Origin: Paenibacillus guangzhouensis
GTDB lineage: Bacteria; Bacillota; Bacilli; Paenibacillales; Paenibacillaceae
Assembly (NCBI RefSeq): GCF_009363075.1
Contig: NZ_CP045293.1
Span: forward strand, 5,212,501 to 5,276,500
Length of the DNA stretch: 64,000 nucleotides
Reading direction: 5' to 3'
Shown here: positions 19,528-28,896 of the stretch, piece after piece
Layout of the letters: each line of letters starts with the position of its first letter
Numbering within the stretch: position 1 is the stretch's first letter
Notes under the pieces: generated by a model
Told to the model about the DNA's origin: nothing
Seen by the model: the letters and a program-made list of their open reading frames with translations, nothing else
Database searches by the model: none
Program-made: the position numbers and the translations under genes

Positions 19528-21618
19528 ATGTCGCGACATCAGGCGAGAAAATCACAGTCCCGTGCGGCCCATGCCAAATCAAAGCCATCGCGTCCGATTC
19601 GTCTATTGAAACGTCTCGGAGCGGCTGCATTATTCCTATTCCTGCTCCTCCTCATTGGCATCGGTGGCTTGCTCATCTATCTGCGCGCCGATTCCCTACC
19701 AGTCTCCTCAATGGGACTCGCCTCCAAGCTTGTGGATCGCGAAGGGCAAATCATCGGTTATTTTCAACCCCAGACTGGAATATCCCGGCGTCCGGTTGGT
19801 CCCTCCGATATTGCGTCAGATCTCGTCCACGCCACGTTATCTGTCGAAGATCGTAATTTCTATCATCATATTGGATTCGACATCAAGGGGATGGCTCGCG
19901 CGCTGCTTGTCAATATTGAGCATTTGGAGACGAAACAAGGCGCCAGCACATTAACACAGCAATTAGCCCGCAATTTGTATTTGAGTCATGAGCGCACATG
20001 GACGCGTAAAGCGAAGGAAGCCATGTACACGATTCAGCTCGAAATGAACTTTAGTAAAGATGAGATTCTGAATCAATATTTGAACAATATCTATTATGGA
20101 CATGGCGCGTACGGAATTGAACCCGCAGCAGAGCTGTATTATGGCAAGCCTGCCAAGCTACTTACGCTCGCGGAGAGTGCGATGCTCGCCGGCATTCCGA
20201 AGGGACCTAAATATTATTCCCCATTTCGCGATATGAAAAATGCCAAAGATCGGCAGCGCACGGTTCTCCTCGCCATGGTCGATTGCGGATACATTACGAA
20301 GCAGCAGGCAGACGCAGCATATCATGAGATGCTGAAATTCAAGCCGCTGGAGACGCCGCAAGAAGGCGAGATTGCGCCTTATTTTCGAGATTATATCCGT
20401 AATGTCGTAACTGATAAACTTGGATTCGAAGAGTCGCTGCTGGCCGAGGGAGGCATTACGGTCTATACCACGCTCGATCTGCATGCGCAGCAAGCGGCAG
20501 AACAAGCCATCGCGAAGCAAATCCCGGCGGATTCGGATCTACAAGCCGCTCTAGTCTCCATTGATCCGCGCAGCGGCTATGTCAAAGCGATGGTCGGCGG
20601 AACACGCTATAAGACCAATCAATACAATCGTGTATTCGCGAATACACGGCAGCCTGGCTCGGCCTTTAAGCCGATTATGTATCTGGCCGCGCTTGAAACC
20701 AATCAAATGACCAGCATGTCCCGGTTCAAGAGCGAGCCGACGCTGTTCCATTACGATGAGAATCGTAAAACGTACGAGCCGAGCAATTACGGCGGCAAAT
20801 ATTTCGGTGAAATTGATATGCGTCGGGCGATTGCCGTATCTGACAACATCTATGCCGTCAATACGATTATGAAGATCGATCCGCTCAATGTCGTCGAAAT
20901 GGCAAGGAAGATGGGTATTGATAGTGCGCTGAAGCCTCTACCGTCACTCGCACTCGGCACTTTCCCAGTTAGTCCGTTCGAGATGGCTTCCGCTTACGCG
21001 GTCATTAGTAATCAAGGCGAACGGGTTGAACCCATCGCCGTCCTGCGAATTACCGATGCCAAAGGAAATTCCATCTATGAAGCGCCTGCTCCTCAGCGCA
21101 CGCAGGTCACGGATGCCGCGCATACGTATGTCTTAACGAATCTGCTCGAGAGTGTCTTCGACAGCGGAGGAACTGGAAATCGGGTCTCGTCGCTGATGAA
21201 GCGCCCCGTTGCGGGCAAGACGGGTACAACGGATACGGATGCATGGCTCGTTGGTTATACGCCTGAGCTCTCCACTGCGGTCTGGGTTGGTTATGATCGC
21301 GGGAAAATGATTCATGCCGTTGATGCCCATAAAGCAGCCCCGATCTTCGCGCAATTCACAGAAGAAGCGCTGCGTAATGTGCCGCCGAAGATCTTCCCGA
21401 TCCCTGAAGGCATCGTCAACGTGTATATCGACCCGCAGACAGGCCAGCTTGCGACCACCGCATGTCCGGACAAGCGGCTGGAAGCCTTCGTTGCAGGCAC
21501 GGAACCAACTGAATCCTGCAGCGCGCATCACGGAGAAGAGACGAAGCAAGAAGGAACAGAGTCTTCACCGCAGCACCGCTCCTGGTGGCAGGACGTCAAA
21601 CGTTGGTGGACAGGGTAA
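19528..21618 (+). CDS. pbpG: Class A penicillin-binding protein (bifunctional transglycosylase/transpeptidase), PbpG-like
   Basis: 696 residues: short basic cytoplasmic tail, one membrane anchor (AALFLFLLLLIGIGGLLIYL, about 28-50), a GT51 glycosyltransferase domain with ATLSVEDRNFYHHIGFD and GASTLTQQLARNLYL (about 80-240), and a transpeptidase domain with SxxK in GSAFKPIMY, SxN in AVSDNIYA and KTG in AGKTGTTDTDAW. All catalytic motifs are present. ATG at 19528 after AAAGGATGG; a TTG eight codons upstream is also in frame. Divergent from speE-speB exactly as pbpG (ywhE) is in B. subtilis, where it helps to make spore germ-cell-wall peptidoglycan; the sigma-G type promoter supports that role. 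Confidence 0.93.
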   Translation: MSRHQARKSQSRAAHAKSKPSRPIRLLKRLGAAALFLFLLLLIGIGGLLIYLRADSLPVSSMGLASKLVDREGQIIGYFQPQTGISRRPVGPSDIASDLVHATLSVEDRNFYHHIGFDIKGMARALLVNIEHLETKQGASTLTQQLARNLYLSHERTWTRKAKEAMYTIQLEMNFSKDEILNQYLNNIYYGHGAYGIEPAAELYYGKPAKLLTLAESAMLAGIPKGPKYYSPFRDMKNAKDRQRTVLLAMVDCGYITKQQADAAYHEMLKFKPLETPQEGEIAPYFRDYIRNVVTDKLGFEESLLAEGGITVYTTLDLHAQQAAEQAIAKQIPADSDLQAALVSIDPRSGYVKAMVGGTRYKTNQYNRVFANTRQPGSAFKPIMYLAALETNQMTSMSRFKSEPTLFHYDENRKTYEPSNYGGKYFGEIDMRRAIAVSDNIYAVNTIMKIDPLNVVEMARKMGIDSALKPLPSLALGTFPVSPFEMASAYAVISNQGERVEPIAVLRITDAKGNSIYEAPAPQRTQVTDAAHTYVLTNLLESVFDSGGTGNRVSSLMKRPVAGKTGTTDTDAWLVGYTPELSTAVWVGYDRGKMIHAVDAHKAAPIFAQFTEEALRNVPPKIFPIPEGIVNVYIDPQTGQLATTACPDKRLEAFVAGTEPTESCSAHHGEETKQEGTESSPQHRSWWQDVKRWWTG

Positions 21619-21660
21619 AATAACCGCCTGATGTAGCATTCGGCGGTTCAAGAATATAAA

Positions 21661-21697
21661 AAGAGACAGCAAAATCCATTTCGGATTGCTGTCTCTT
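21661..21697. terminator. Bidirectional terminator between pbpG and ywhD
   Basis: AAGAGACAGC and GCTGTCTCTT arms, T-rich on the plus side and A-rich before it so it can serve both convergent genes. A weaker hairpin AACCGCC/GGCGGTT lies at 21622-21648. Confidence 0.8.
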
Positions 21698-21712
21698 CTT
21701 CTATATATAGCC

Positions 21713-22213
21713 TTAAGCCAATGCTTCCTTCACGCTCTCGCTGGTACGTTCCCACCATTCTTGGTTATGCTGCATCAGTAGGTCGCGAAGGAGCTTCTTC
21801 TCCTCTGCATCGAGCCCTTCCAGCATCACACGGCGTTTCAGCGCATAGTCCAGCTTGTTCACATGCTCCGCAAGGATCTTCCACCCGCGCTTGATCTCCG
21901 GGTCAACAGACATTTCGCATGCCGTCATTCCGCCGTATAGCTGACCTTCCTCATTGCGGTCCACCGCAACCCAGACAATCCAGCATTTGCGACCATTCGG
22001 CACCTCATCCCGATTCGGGAGAAATTTAATTCCGCGCTCGATCTTACTCTTCGCGTGCATCGCACCAATATCAATATAAGCTTCTCCTTGATCGATAATG
22101 ACCGGGGAGACGTTATTCAAGTCGATTGAACCTGCGCCAAATCCCTTATGTTCCTTCTTGCTAACAACGTTCAGGGCTAGCTGTTTCTTCGGTTTTTGCT
22201 CTTCAGAACTCAT
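21713..22213 (-). CDS. ywhD: YwhD family protein
   Basis: 166 residues. The segments KEHKGFGAGSIDLNNVSPVI and YIDIGAMHAKSKIERGIKFL are those of YwhD, a conserved Firmicute protein of unknown function. A C-terminal helical part (EEKKLLRDLLMQHNQEWWER) follows. No signal peptide. ATG at 22213 is preferred since GGAGG lies 10 nt upstream; another ATG is two codons earlier. In B. subtilis it is also near speE, speB and pbpG, which supports the assignment. Biochemical role unknown. Confidence 0.88.
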   Translation of the reverse strand: MSSEEQKPKKQLALNVVSKKEHKGFGAGSIDLNNVSPVIIDQGEAYIDIGAMHAKSKIERGIKFLPNRDEVPNGRKCWIVWVAVDRNEEGQLYGGMTACEMSVDPEIKRGWKILAEHVNKLDYALKRRVMLEGLDAEEKKLLRDLLMQHNQEWWERTSESVKEALA

Positions 22214-22315
22214 CCGCATTATACCTCCAAGTGATTTAATTTTATTTTAGCTAATATTATTGAAATTGCAAACATATACATGCTGTACATGCTTGTCAAC
22301 GGGAGGTAAACGTGT

Positions 22316-24304
22316 ATGACCCCACGCCTAACAAAACGCATTCTAACGATCTCGCTCATCGTTTGTCTGCTCGGCTATGCCATCTGGTTCAGCAGAAACC
22401 AGGCAGATCATCTCACCACCATGTCGAAGCTTCCAGAACAGCGTACGGCCGCAAGCGAACCGGCAGAACCGAAGCAGACCATCGAGGCGCCGACCTCGAA
22501 AGTGTATAGCAAACGCATCGTTGAATATCACACGAATGTGAAGCTCGAAGATTCCCAGGTCGGCAAGACGCTGCAGGGCAGCCAATCCGTCACGTGGACC
22601 AACCCCGGCAAAAATATCGTAAATGAGCTGTATTTCCACCTCTATCCCAATGCATTTTCGTCCAAGCAATCGACCTTTATTCAAGAATCTGGCGGAAAAC
22701 TGCGCGGGGATGTCATGAAGGAAGGCAGCTACGGGTCCATGGAAATCACCGACATGCAAACCGAAGAAGGTATGTCGCTCATGAAACGCATGCAGTATGT
22801 ACAGCCGGATGACAACAATCCGAATGATCGCACTTTAATGAAGGTTCGGCTCTCTCAGCCGGTCAAGCCCGGCCAGTCCATTACGCTTAATATGAAGTTC
22901 AATGTCAAAATGCCGGACGTCTTCGCACGCATGGGTGTCGCAGGCAACTTCGTCATGGCGGGACAATGGTTCCCGAAGCTGGCCGTGTATGAACCCGCAG
23001 GTACGCGCGGGCGAACGACCGAAGGATGGAATATCCATCAATACCACGGGAACTCCGAATTCTACTCCGACTTCGGTACCTACAACGTGCGCATCCAAGT
23101 CCCTGAAGCCTATAAAGTGGCAGCCTCCGGCTTCCCAACCAAAAGCGCAACCACCCAAGCCGGATACAAAACTTATCAATTTTATGCCGAAGATGTGCAT
23201 GACTTCGCATGGGCCGCATCGCCGGACTTCATCTATGCTGAACAGCCTTTCTCTGCGCCGAACGTTCCTGGCGTACGAATCAAGCTCTACCTTGATCCGG
23301 CGCATAAGGATCTGCAAGAGCGGTACTTCCACGCCGCTAAGGTGTCACTTGCTCGCTATAGCGAATGGTACGGAGAATACCCTTATTCTACACTCTCGAT
23401 CGTCGTACCGCCTAAAGAAGGCAATGGGGCTGGCGGAATGGAGTACCCAACCCTTATTACGGCATTCGGGGCGATGGATGATAACCCAGGGTATGATCTA
23501 GAGCGTACTGTCGTTCATGAAATCGGACATCAATATTTCTACGGCATGCTTGCGAGCAATGAATTTGAAGAAGCTTGGCTGGACGAAGGGTTCACCTCCT
23601 ACGCTGAGGACCGCGTCATGGAGACGGAGTACGGTATTGTACCGAATCTGCCGATCGAGTCGAGCTATATGACCAGCCCAGCTCCACTGTCTCTCTACGC
23701 ATGGAAATACAAAGACTCCGACCAATATGCCGAAAATGTGTACACGCGCGGTAAACTGGTGCTCGTTGCCTTGGAAAAGCAAGTGGGAGCCAAGACGATG
23801 GCTAAAATTATGAAGACCTACACGAATAAATGGGCCTTCCGCCACCCGACGACGTCGGATTTCCAGCGTGTCGTCGAGCAAGTCACGAAGAAGAATTGGA
23901 CTGAGTTTTTCAATCAATACGTCTATAAAGGATTCATGACGGATTATGCCGTGGAGAGCATTACAGCGGAGAAGATAGAATCTAAAGGGGCGACGGCCTA
24001 TGAGTCCAAAGTCATTCTCCGCAAAAAAGGCGGCGATTACCCGCAAGTTCCTGTCGTGTTCATGTTCAAGGACGGTACGTCCGTGAAGCGGATGTGGGAC
24101 GGCGCATCGGCAACGATTCAGTATACACTCACCCATAAGACACCGCTGGATTGGGTGATGATCGACCCGCAAGATACGATGGTGCTTGAGAATAAACGCA
24201 TCAATAACTACATGAAGGCCCAGATTGATGAAGCCGTCAAAACGCGAATTAACTTCAGTACAGCAAAACTGATCGAGAGTATCTTGAACGCACTCGGATG
24301 GTGA
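22316..24304 (+). CDS. Membrane-anchored M1-family zinc metallopeptidase
   Basis: 662 residues. An N-terminal hydrophobic segment (ILTISLIVCLLGYAIWF, about 9-27) anchors or exports it. A beta-sandwich region (about 60-290) precedes the catalytic domain with the substrate-binding GAGGMEYPT (GAMEN-like), zinc motif VVHEIGHQYFYGML and the third ligand in NEFEEAWLDEGF, so it should be an active gluzincin aminopeptidase acting outside the membrane. ATG at 22316 after GGGAGG. It stops 12 nt before a membrane protein gene on the same strand, which is therefore likely cotranscribed. Substrate unknown. Confidence 0.9.
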   Translation: MTPRLTKRILTISLIVCLLGYAIWFSRNQADHLTTMSKLPEQRTAASEPAEPKQTIEAPTSKVYSKRIVEYHTNVKLEDSQVGKTLQGSQSVTWTNPGKNIVNELYFHLYPNAFSSKQSTFIQESGGKLRGDVMKEGSYGSMEITDMQTEEGMSLMKRMQYVQPDDNNPNDRTLMKVRLSQPVKPGQSITLNMKFNVKMPDVFARMGVAGNFVMAGQWFPKLAVYEPAGTRGRTTEGWNIHQYHGNSEFYSDFGTYNVRIQVPEAYKVAASGFPTKSATTQAGYKTYQFYAEDVHDFAWAASPDFIYAEQPFSAPNVPGVRIKLYLDPAHKDLQERYFHAAKVSLARYSEWYGEYPYSTLSIVVPPKEGNGAGGMEYPTLITAFGAMDDNPGYDLERTVVHEIGHQYFYGMLASNEFEEAWLDEGFTSYAEDRVMETEYGIVPNLPIESSYMTSPAPLSLYAWKYKDSDQYAENVYTRGKLVLVALEKQVGAKTMAKIMKTYTNKWAFRHPTTSDFQRVVEQVTKKNWTEFFNQYVYKGFMTDYAVESITAEKIESKGATAYESKVILRKKGGDYPQVPVVFMFKDGTSVKRMWDGASATIQYTLTHKTPLDWVMIDPQDTMVLENKRINNYMKAQIDEAVKTRINFSTAKLIESILNALGW

Positions 24305-24316
24305 GGTGAACCCGGC

Positions 24317-25120
24317 ATGAAATATATCAAAGAAAGCTTTAGTATTGTTAGGCATCATTTCTATATTGTTATTATTCTATTCTTGTACCAGCTGATCTGG
24401 GGCTTCTTCCTCTATCGATTTATCGACGCCATCGTGGTCCCCCTTCTAGAACGCTACCCGGATCCTCACCCTACTGAGACGAGTATGCAGATGTTCTTAA
24501 TCGAGAGCCAGTTCCAACTCATGAAGACCGATATCATCGATTATTACCTGTGGATGCTGGCTGGCTTATTCCTCATACGCATGATCATCACACCGTTCAT
24601 CAACGCCGGACTCTACTATTCTATTCACCATCAAGATGATAAAGGACTCTTATTCTTCAAAGGCATGAAATACGCGTGGAAACCGGCCTGTCTGTTCTAT
24701 TGGCTGGAGAACCTGTTGATCCTCGCCCCAGCGTACTGGATCGTTCCTTACTTCTATCAGGAATGGAAGTTCTACAACCTGGAGCAACTAGGGGTTGCCT
24801 TCCTACCGATCATCTTCGGATGGATTGTATTCGCATGGATCATGCATCAATTGTTCTTATTCATGCAGTTTGGTCAGGTGAGCAAGACGGGGATCTTCCG
24901 CGGACTGCTCCTCTCCCTCAAAAACCTGCCTATGATTCTAGGCATCACCCTTCTACTGCTCGCATTCCTGCTTGTGATCAGCAGTATTTTTACAGCTGCC
25001 GCTTGGATCTGGACAGGGCTCATCGCTATTATTCTGCATCAGACCTACCATCTCGTCCGCTCTATCGTCAAAGTGTGGGGCATTGCAGCACAATATCAAC
25101 TGTGGCAAAGCAAATGTTAA
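24317..25120 (+). CDS. Integral membrane protein of unknown function
   Basis: 267 residues with about five or six membrane segments, e.g. YIVIILFLYQLIWGFFLYRF (18-37), YLWMLAGLFLIRMIITPFI (about 75), LLILAPAYWIVPYFY, FLPIIFGWIVFAWIMHQLFL and GITLLLLAFLLVISSIFTAA. A conserved family was not recognised. The start ATG follows GGTGAGGTG, 12 nt after the metallopeptidase stop, so they probably form an operon and this protein may assist the peptidase or a shared membrane process. Confidence 0.75.
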   Translation: MKYIKESFSIVRHHFYIVIILFLYQLIWGFFLYRFIDAIVVPLLERYPDPHPTETSMQMFLIESQFQLMKTDIIDYYLWMLAGLFLIRMIITPFINAGLYYSIHHQDDKGLLFFKGMKYAWKPACLFYWLENLLILAPAYWIVPYFYQEWKFYNLEQLGVAFLPIIFGWIVFAWIMHQLFLFMQFGQVSKTGIFRGLLLSLKNLPMILGITLLLLAFLLVISSIFTAAAWIWTGLIAIILHQTYHLVRSIVKVWGIAAQYQLWQSKC

Positions 25121-25361
25121 AATATCCCCACAAAGTGATGTGCCCAAAAAATAGAAACACGATACTCGTCCAATAAAATAAAGAAGTAACGAATAAACCC
25201 GATTTTCGCCTAGCGAAGGTCGGGTTATTCGTTGTTTTTCGCAAAAAATGGAGTAAAAACGTAAAAAAAGGTTTGTCAAAGAGAGTAGCGTCTGTTAGAA
25301 TAGCAATTAGTTAAGATTTTGTAATAAGTTTGTAATCAATTTTGTCATTATTGTGATTCGT

Positions 25362-25507
25362 ATCCGGTGCACCAAATTATTGAAGCCGAGTTCCTGCGCA
25401 CCAGGAAACGGGGGAACCATCTTTGGGTGAATTGATCTTGCAAGTAAGGGATCATAGGGAGCCTTCAACCGAACCCTTAGCTAACCTCGTAGGCGTTGGA
25501 AGGAGTA
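25362..25507 (+). promoter_or_regulatory. c-di-AMP riboswitch (ydaO/yuaA type)
   Basis: The stretch carries the class signature blocks in order: CGGGGGAACC (about 25408), GGGTGAATTGAT (about 25425), AAGGGATCATAGGGAG, CCGAACCC and AGCTAACCTCGTAGGCG (about 25478-25495). This class binds c-di-AMP and usually controls cell-wall hydrolase and ion-transport genes. It ends only about 10 nt before the start codon, with the ribosome site AAGGAG right after the conserved 3' block; no separate terminator is apparent, so control could act on translation. Boundaries are approximate. Confidence 0.93.
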
Positions 25508-25515
25508 TTACCCTC

Positions 25516-26016
25516 TTGAAAAAGTTATTTAAATCTATGATCGTCACACTTGCATTAACGATGACAGTCTCTGTTGGTAGCGCTTTCGCCGCAGACTCCA
25601 AACTTGACAAAGAAGTTAACGAAGTTATTGGCACTCGCTATCAAAGCGGTGGCACATCGACAAGTGGATTTGATTGCTCCGGATTTACGATGTACATCTT
25701 CAAGCAGTTCGACATCAAACTTCCGCACCAATCGAGATCACAGTACAAAATGGGCCAAAAAGTTGCAAAATCAGATCTTCAATCCGGAGATCTCGTATTC
25801 TTCAACACAACCGGTAAAGGCATCTCGCATGTCGGTATCTATGTAGGCGACAATAAATTTGCACATGCATCCAGTAAAAAAGGGATTACAATTTCCAGCT
25901 TAAGTGATTCGTATTATGTGAAACGTTATGTTGGTGCAACAAGAGTGACGAATTCGGACATTTTTGATGAAACCAATGACAATGACGGCAATCAAGATCA
26001 CGATGATGTAGAATAA
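25516..26016 (+). CDS. Secreted NlpC/P60 peptidoglycan endopeptidase
   Basis: 166 residues: signal peptide (KKLFKSMIVTLALTMTVSVG, cleavage about after AFA at residue 27), then an NlpC/P60 domain with catalytic Cys in FDCSGFTMY, His in ISHVGIYVG and a third polar residue His in FAHASS, and an acidic C-terminal tail. It should cut stem-peptide bonds in the wall. The TTG at 25516 is the likely start (AAGGAG upstream, signal peptide begins at once); longer readings run through the riboswitch. c-di-AMP control links wall hydrolysis to turgor. It has no SH3 or LysM wall-binding domain. Confidence 0.92.
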   Translation: MKKLFKSMIVTLALTMTVSVGSAFAADSKLDKEVNEVIGTRYQSGGTSTSGFDCSGFTMYIFKQFDIKLPHQSRSQYKMGQKVAKSDLQSGDLVFFNTTGKGISHVGIYVGDNKFAHASSKKGITISSLSDSYYVKRYVGATRVTNSDIFDETNDNDGNQDHDDVE

Positions 26017-26026
26017 TAAGAAGGAG

Positions 26027-26070
26027 CCCGCGAAGTCCATCCACTGGACACATTCGCGGGTTTCTTTTTA
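26027..26070 (+). terminator. Terminator after the NlpC/P60 gene
   Basis: CCCGCGAA and TTCGCGGG arms followed by TTTCTTTTTA. Confidence 0.85.
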
Positions 26071-26124
26071 CCAAAGCCGTATTAATAAAAGTAAGAACCA
26101 CGATAGAGGTTTTTTCTCACGAAT

Positions 26125-26158
26125 AACGTTTACATTTAATGTAATATTTCTATATACT
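26125..26158 (+). promoter_or_regulatory. ddh promoter with overlapping AACGTTTACAT motif
   Basis: TTTACA (26129-26134), 18-nt spacer, TATACT (26153-26158). The -35 lies inside AACGTTTACAT (26125-26135), the same 11-mer that occurs twice upstream of gdhA, so a regulator could cover the -35. Confidence 0.55.
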
Positions 26159-26210
26159 TTAAAGGGTGGACAAGCAGAATATTGGAATACCCTAGAGGAG
26201 GACTTTATCA

Positions 26211-27188
26211 ATGCAAAAGATTAAAGTAGGTATTGTTGGTTATGGTAACTTGGGGAAAGGCGTGGAGAAAGCCATTCGCCAGAACCAAGACTTGGAGCTC
26301 GTAGCGGTATTCACTCGCAGACAGCCAGACCAAATCGCTACAGCAGGTATCAAATTCGAGCATATCTCAGCTGCAGAGCAATATAAAGGTATCATTGACG
26401 TGATGATTCTGTGCGGAGGTTCCGCGACAGACCTTCCAGAGCAGACGCCAGTGATCGCCAAAATGTTCAATACGATCGACAGCTTCGACACGCATGCGAA
26501 GATTCCCGAATTTTTCAATACCGTGGATGCAGCTGCGAAAGAAGGTGGCAACCTCAGCGTAATTTCGACAGGCTGGGATCCGGGATTATTCTCGCTTAAT
26601 CGACTGCTTGCGGAGTCTATCCTGCCAGAAGGCAAAGACTATACGTTCTGGGGCAAAGGCGTTAGCCAAGGCCACTCTGATGCGATCCGTCGTGTGCCAG
26701 GCGTAAAAGCTGGCGTACAGTACACTGTTCCAGTTGAAGAAGTGATCGACCGCATTCGTTCGGGTGAGACACCAGAGCTCGCTACACGTGAGAAACATTT
26801 GCGTGAGTGCTATGTAGTCGCTGAAGAAGGCGCAAACCAAGATCAAATTCGTGAGACGATCGTAAATATGCCGAACTATTTCTCTGATTATGACACAACC
26901 GTGACATTCATCTCCGAGGAACAGCTTCAGGCTGAGCATCAAGGCATGCCGCATGGCGGATTCGTTATTCGCAGCGGTGTAACAGGTGAGAACACGAAGC
27001 AAATTATCGAGTTCGGATTGAAGCTTGAGAGCAACCCTGAGTTCACGGCAAGCGTGCTCGTAGCTTACGCGAGAGCAGCTCACCGCCTTAGCCAAGAAGG
27101 AGCAACTGGTGCGAAGACGGTATTCGATATTCCACTCGGCTACTTGTCCCCGAAATCGGCTGAAGAACTTCGTCGCGAATTGCTGTAA
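26211..27188 (+). CDS. ddh: meso-Diaminopimelate D-dehydrogenase
   Basis: NADPH-dependent enzyme that makes meso-diaminopimelate directly from tetrahydrodipicolinate and ammonia for wall and lysine synthesis. 325 residues: Rossmann motif VGIVGYGNLGKGVEKAI at the N-terminus, substrate-domain segments FNTIDSFDTHAKIPE, STGWDPGLFSLNR and FWGKGVSQGHSDAIR, and C-terminal MPHGGFVIRSG. ATG at 26211 after AGAGGAGG. It is a single gene with its own promoter and terminator. Because the reaction consumes ammonia, a shared motif with the next gene (glutamate dehydrogenase) makes sense. Confidence 0.95.
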   Translation: MQKIKVGIVGYGNLGKGVEKAIRQNQDLELVAVFTRRQPDQIATAGIKFEHISAAEQYKGIIDVMILCGGSATDLPEQTPVIAKMFNTIDSFDTHAKIPEFFNTVDAAAKEGGNLSVISTGWDPGLFSLNRLLAESILPEGKDYTFWGKGVSQGHSDAIRRVPGVKAGVQYTVPVEEVIDRIRSGETPELATREKHLRECYVVAEEGANQDQIRETIVNMPNYFSDYDTTVTFISEEQLQAEHQGMPHGGFVIRSGVTGENTKQIIEFGLKLESNPEFTASVLVAYARAAHRLSQEGATGAKTVFDIPLGYLSPKSAEELRRELL

Positions 27189-27205
27189 TCCTTATATTTT
27201 GCGCA

Positions 27206-27238
27206 AACCTGGTCATCTTAACGATGATCAGGTTTTTT
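27206..27238 (+). terminator. Terminator of ddh
   Basis: AACCTG and CAGGTT arms with inner TCATC/GATGA pairing, followed by TTTTTGGTTTT. Confidence 0.85.
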
Positions 27239-27252
27239 GGTTTTCCCTTGGG

Positions 27253-27290
27253 AACGTTTACATCATTTGTGCAACAACAATGTAAACGTT
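27253..27290 (+). promoter_or_regulatory. Inverted pair of AACGTTTACAT motifs upstream of gdhA
   Basis: AACGTTTACAT (27253-27263) and its exact complement ATGTAAACGTT (27280-27290), separated by 16 nt. The core resembles a catabolite-responsive half site (TGTAAACGTT) but neither copy fully matches the cre consensus. It is about 60 nt upstream of the gdhA -35. Confidence 0.6.
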
Positions 27291-27350
27291 TTTACCATTT
27301 ATCGCTTTAGTGCGATAGCGCTATTTAATCGCTTTGTTAAATAATTTCTA

Positions 27351-27378
27351 TTGGAGAAATGCTTCCATTTTGTATAGT
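27351..27378 (+). promoter_or_regulatory. Candidate gdhA promoter
   Basis: TTGGAG (27351-27356), 16-nt spacer, TATAGT (27373-27378); start codon 63 nt further on. Confidence 0.5.
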
Positions 27379-27437
27379 ATAAAATGCAAATCATCGTACA
27401 CAAAGTGTAAATCAAACTTTTATAAAGGAGTGTTTGA

Positions 27438-28817
<1,380 letters not shown>

Positions 28818-28852
28818 TATCGCGAGATCATCGAACGAATCAACATAGAACA

Positions 28853-28896
28853 AGAGCCGGGCATACCGCATTAGCGGTAGTCCGGCTCTCTTTTTA
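28853..28896. terminator. Bidirectional terminator between gdhA and pucR
   Basis: AGAGCCGG and CCGGCTCT arms with an inner ACCGC/GCGGT pairing, followed by CTTTTTAT on the plus strand. Confidence 0.8.

Noticed and set aside
27253-27290. Reading the gdhA motif as a TnrA box
   Set aside because: TGTNAN-N-NTNACA spacing is not met in either copy.
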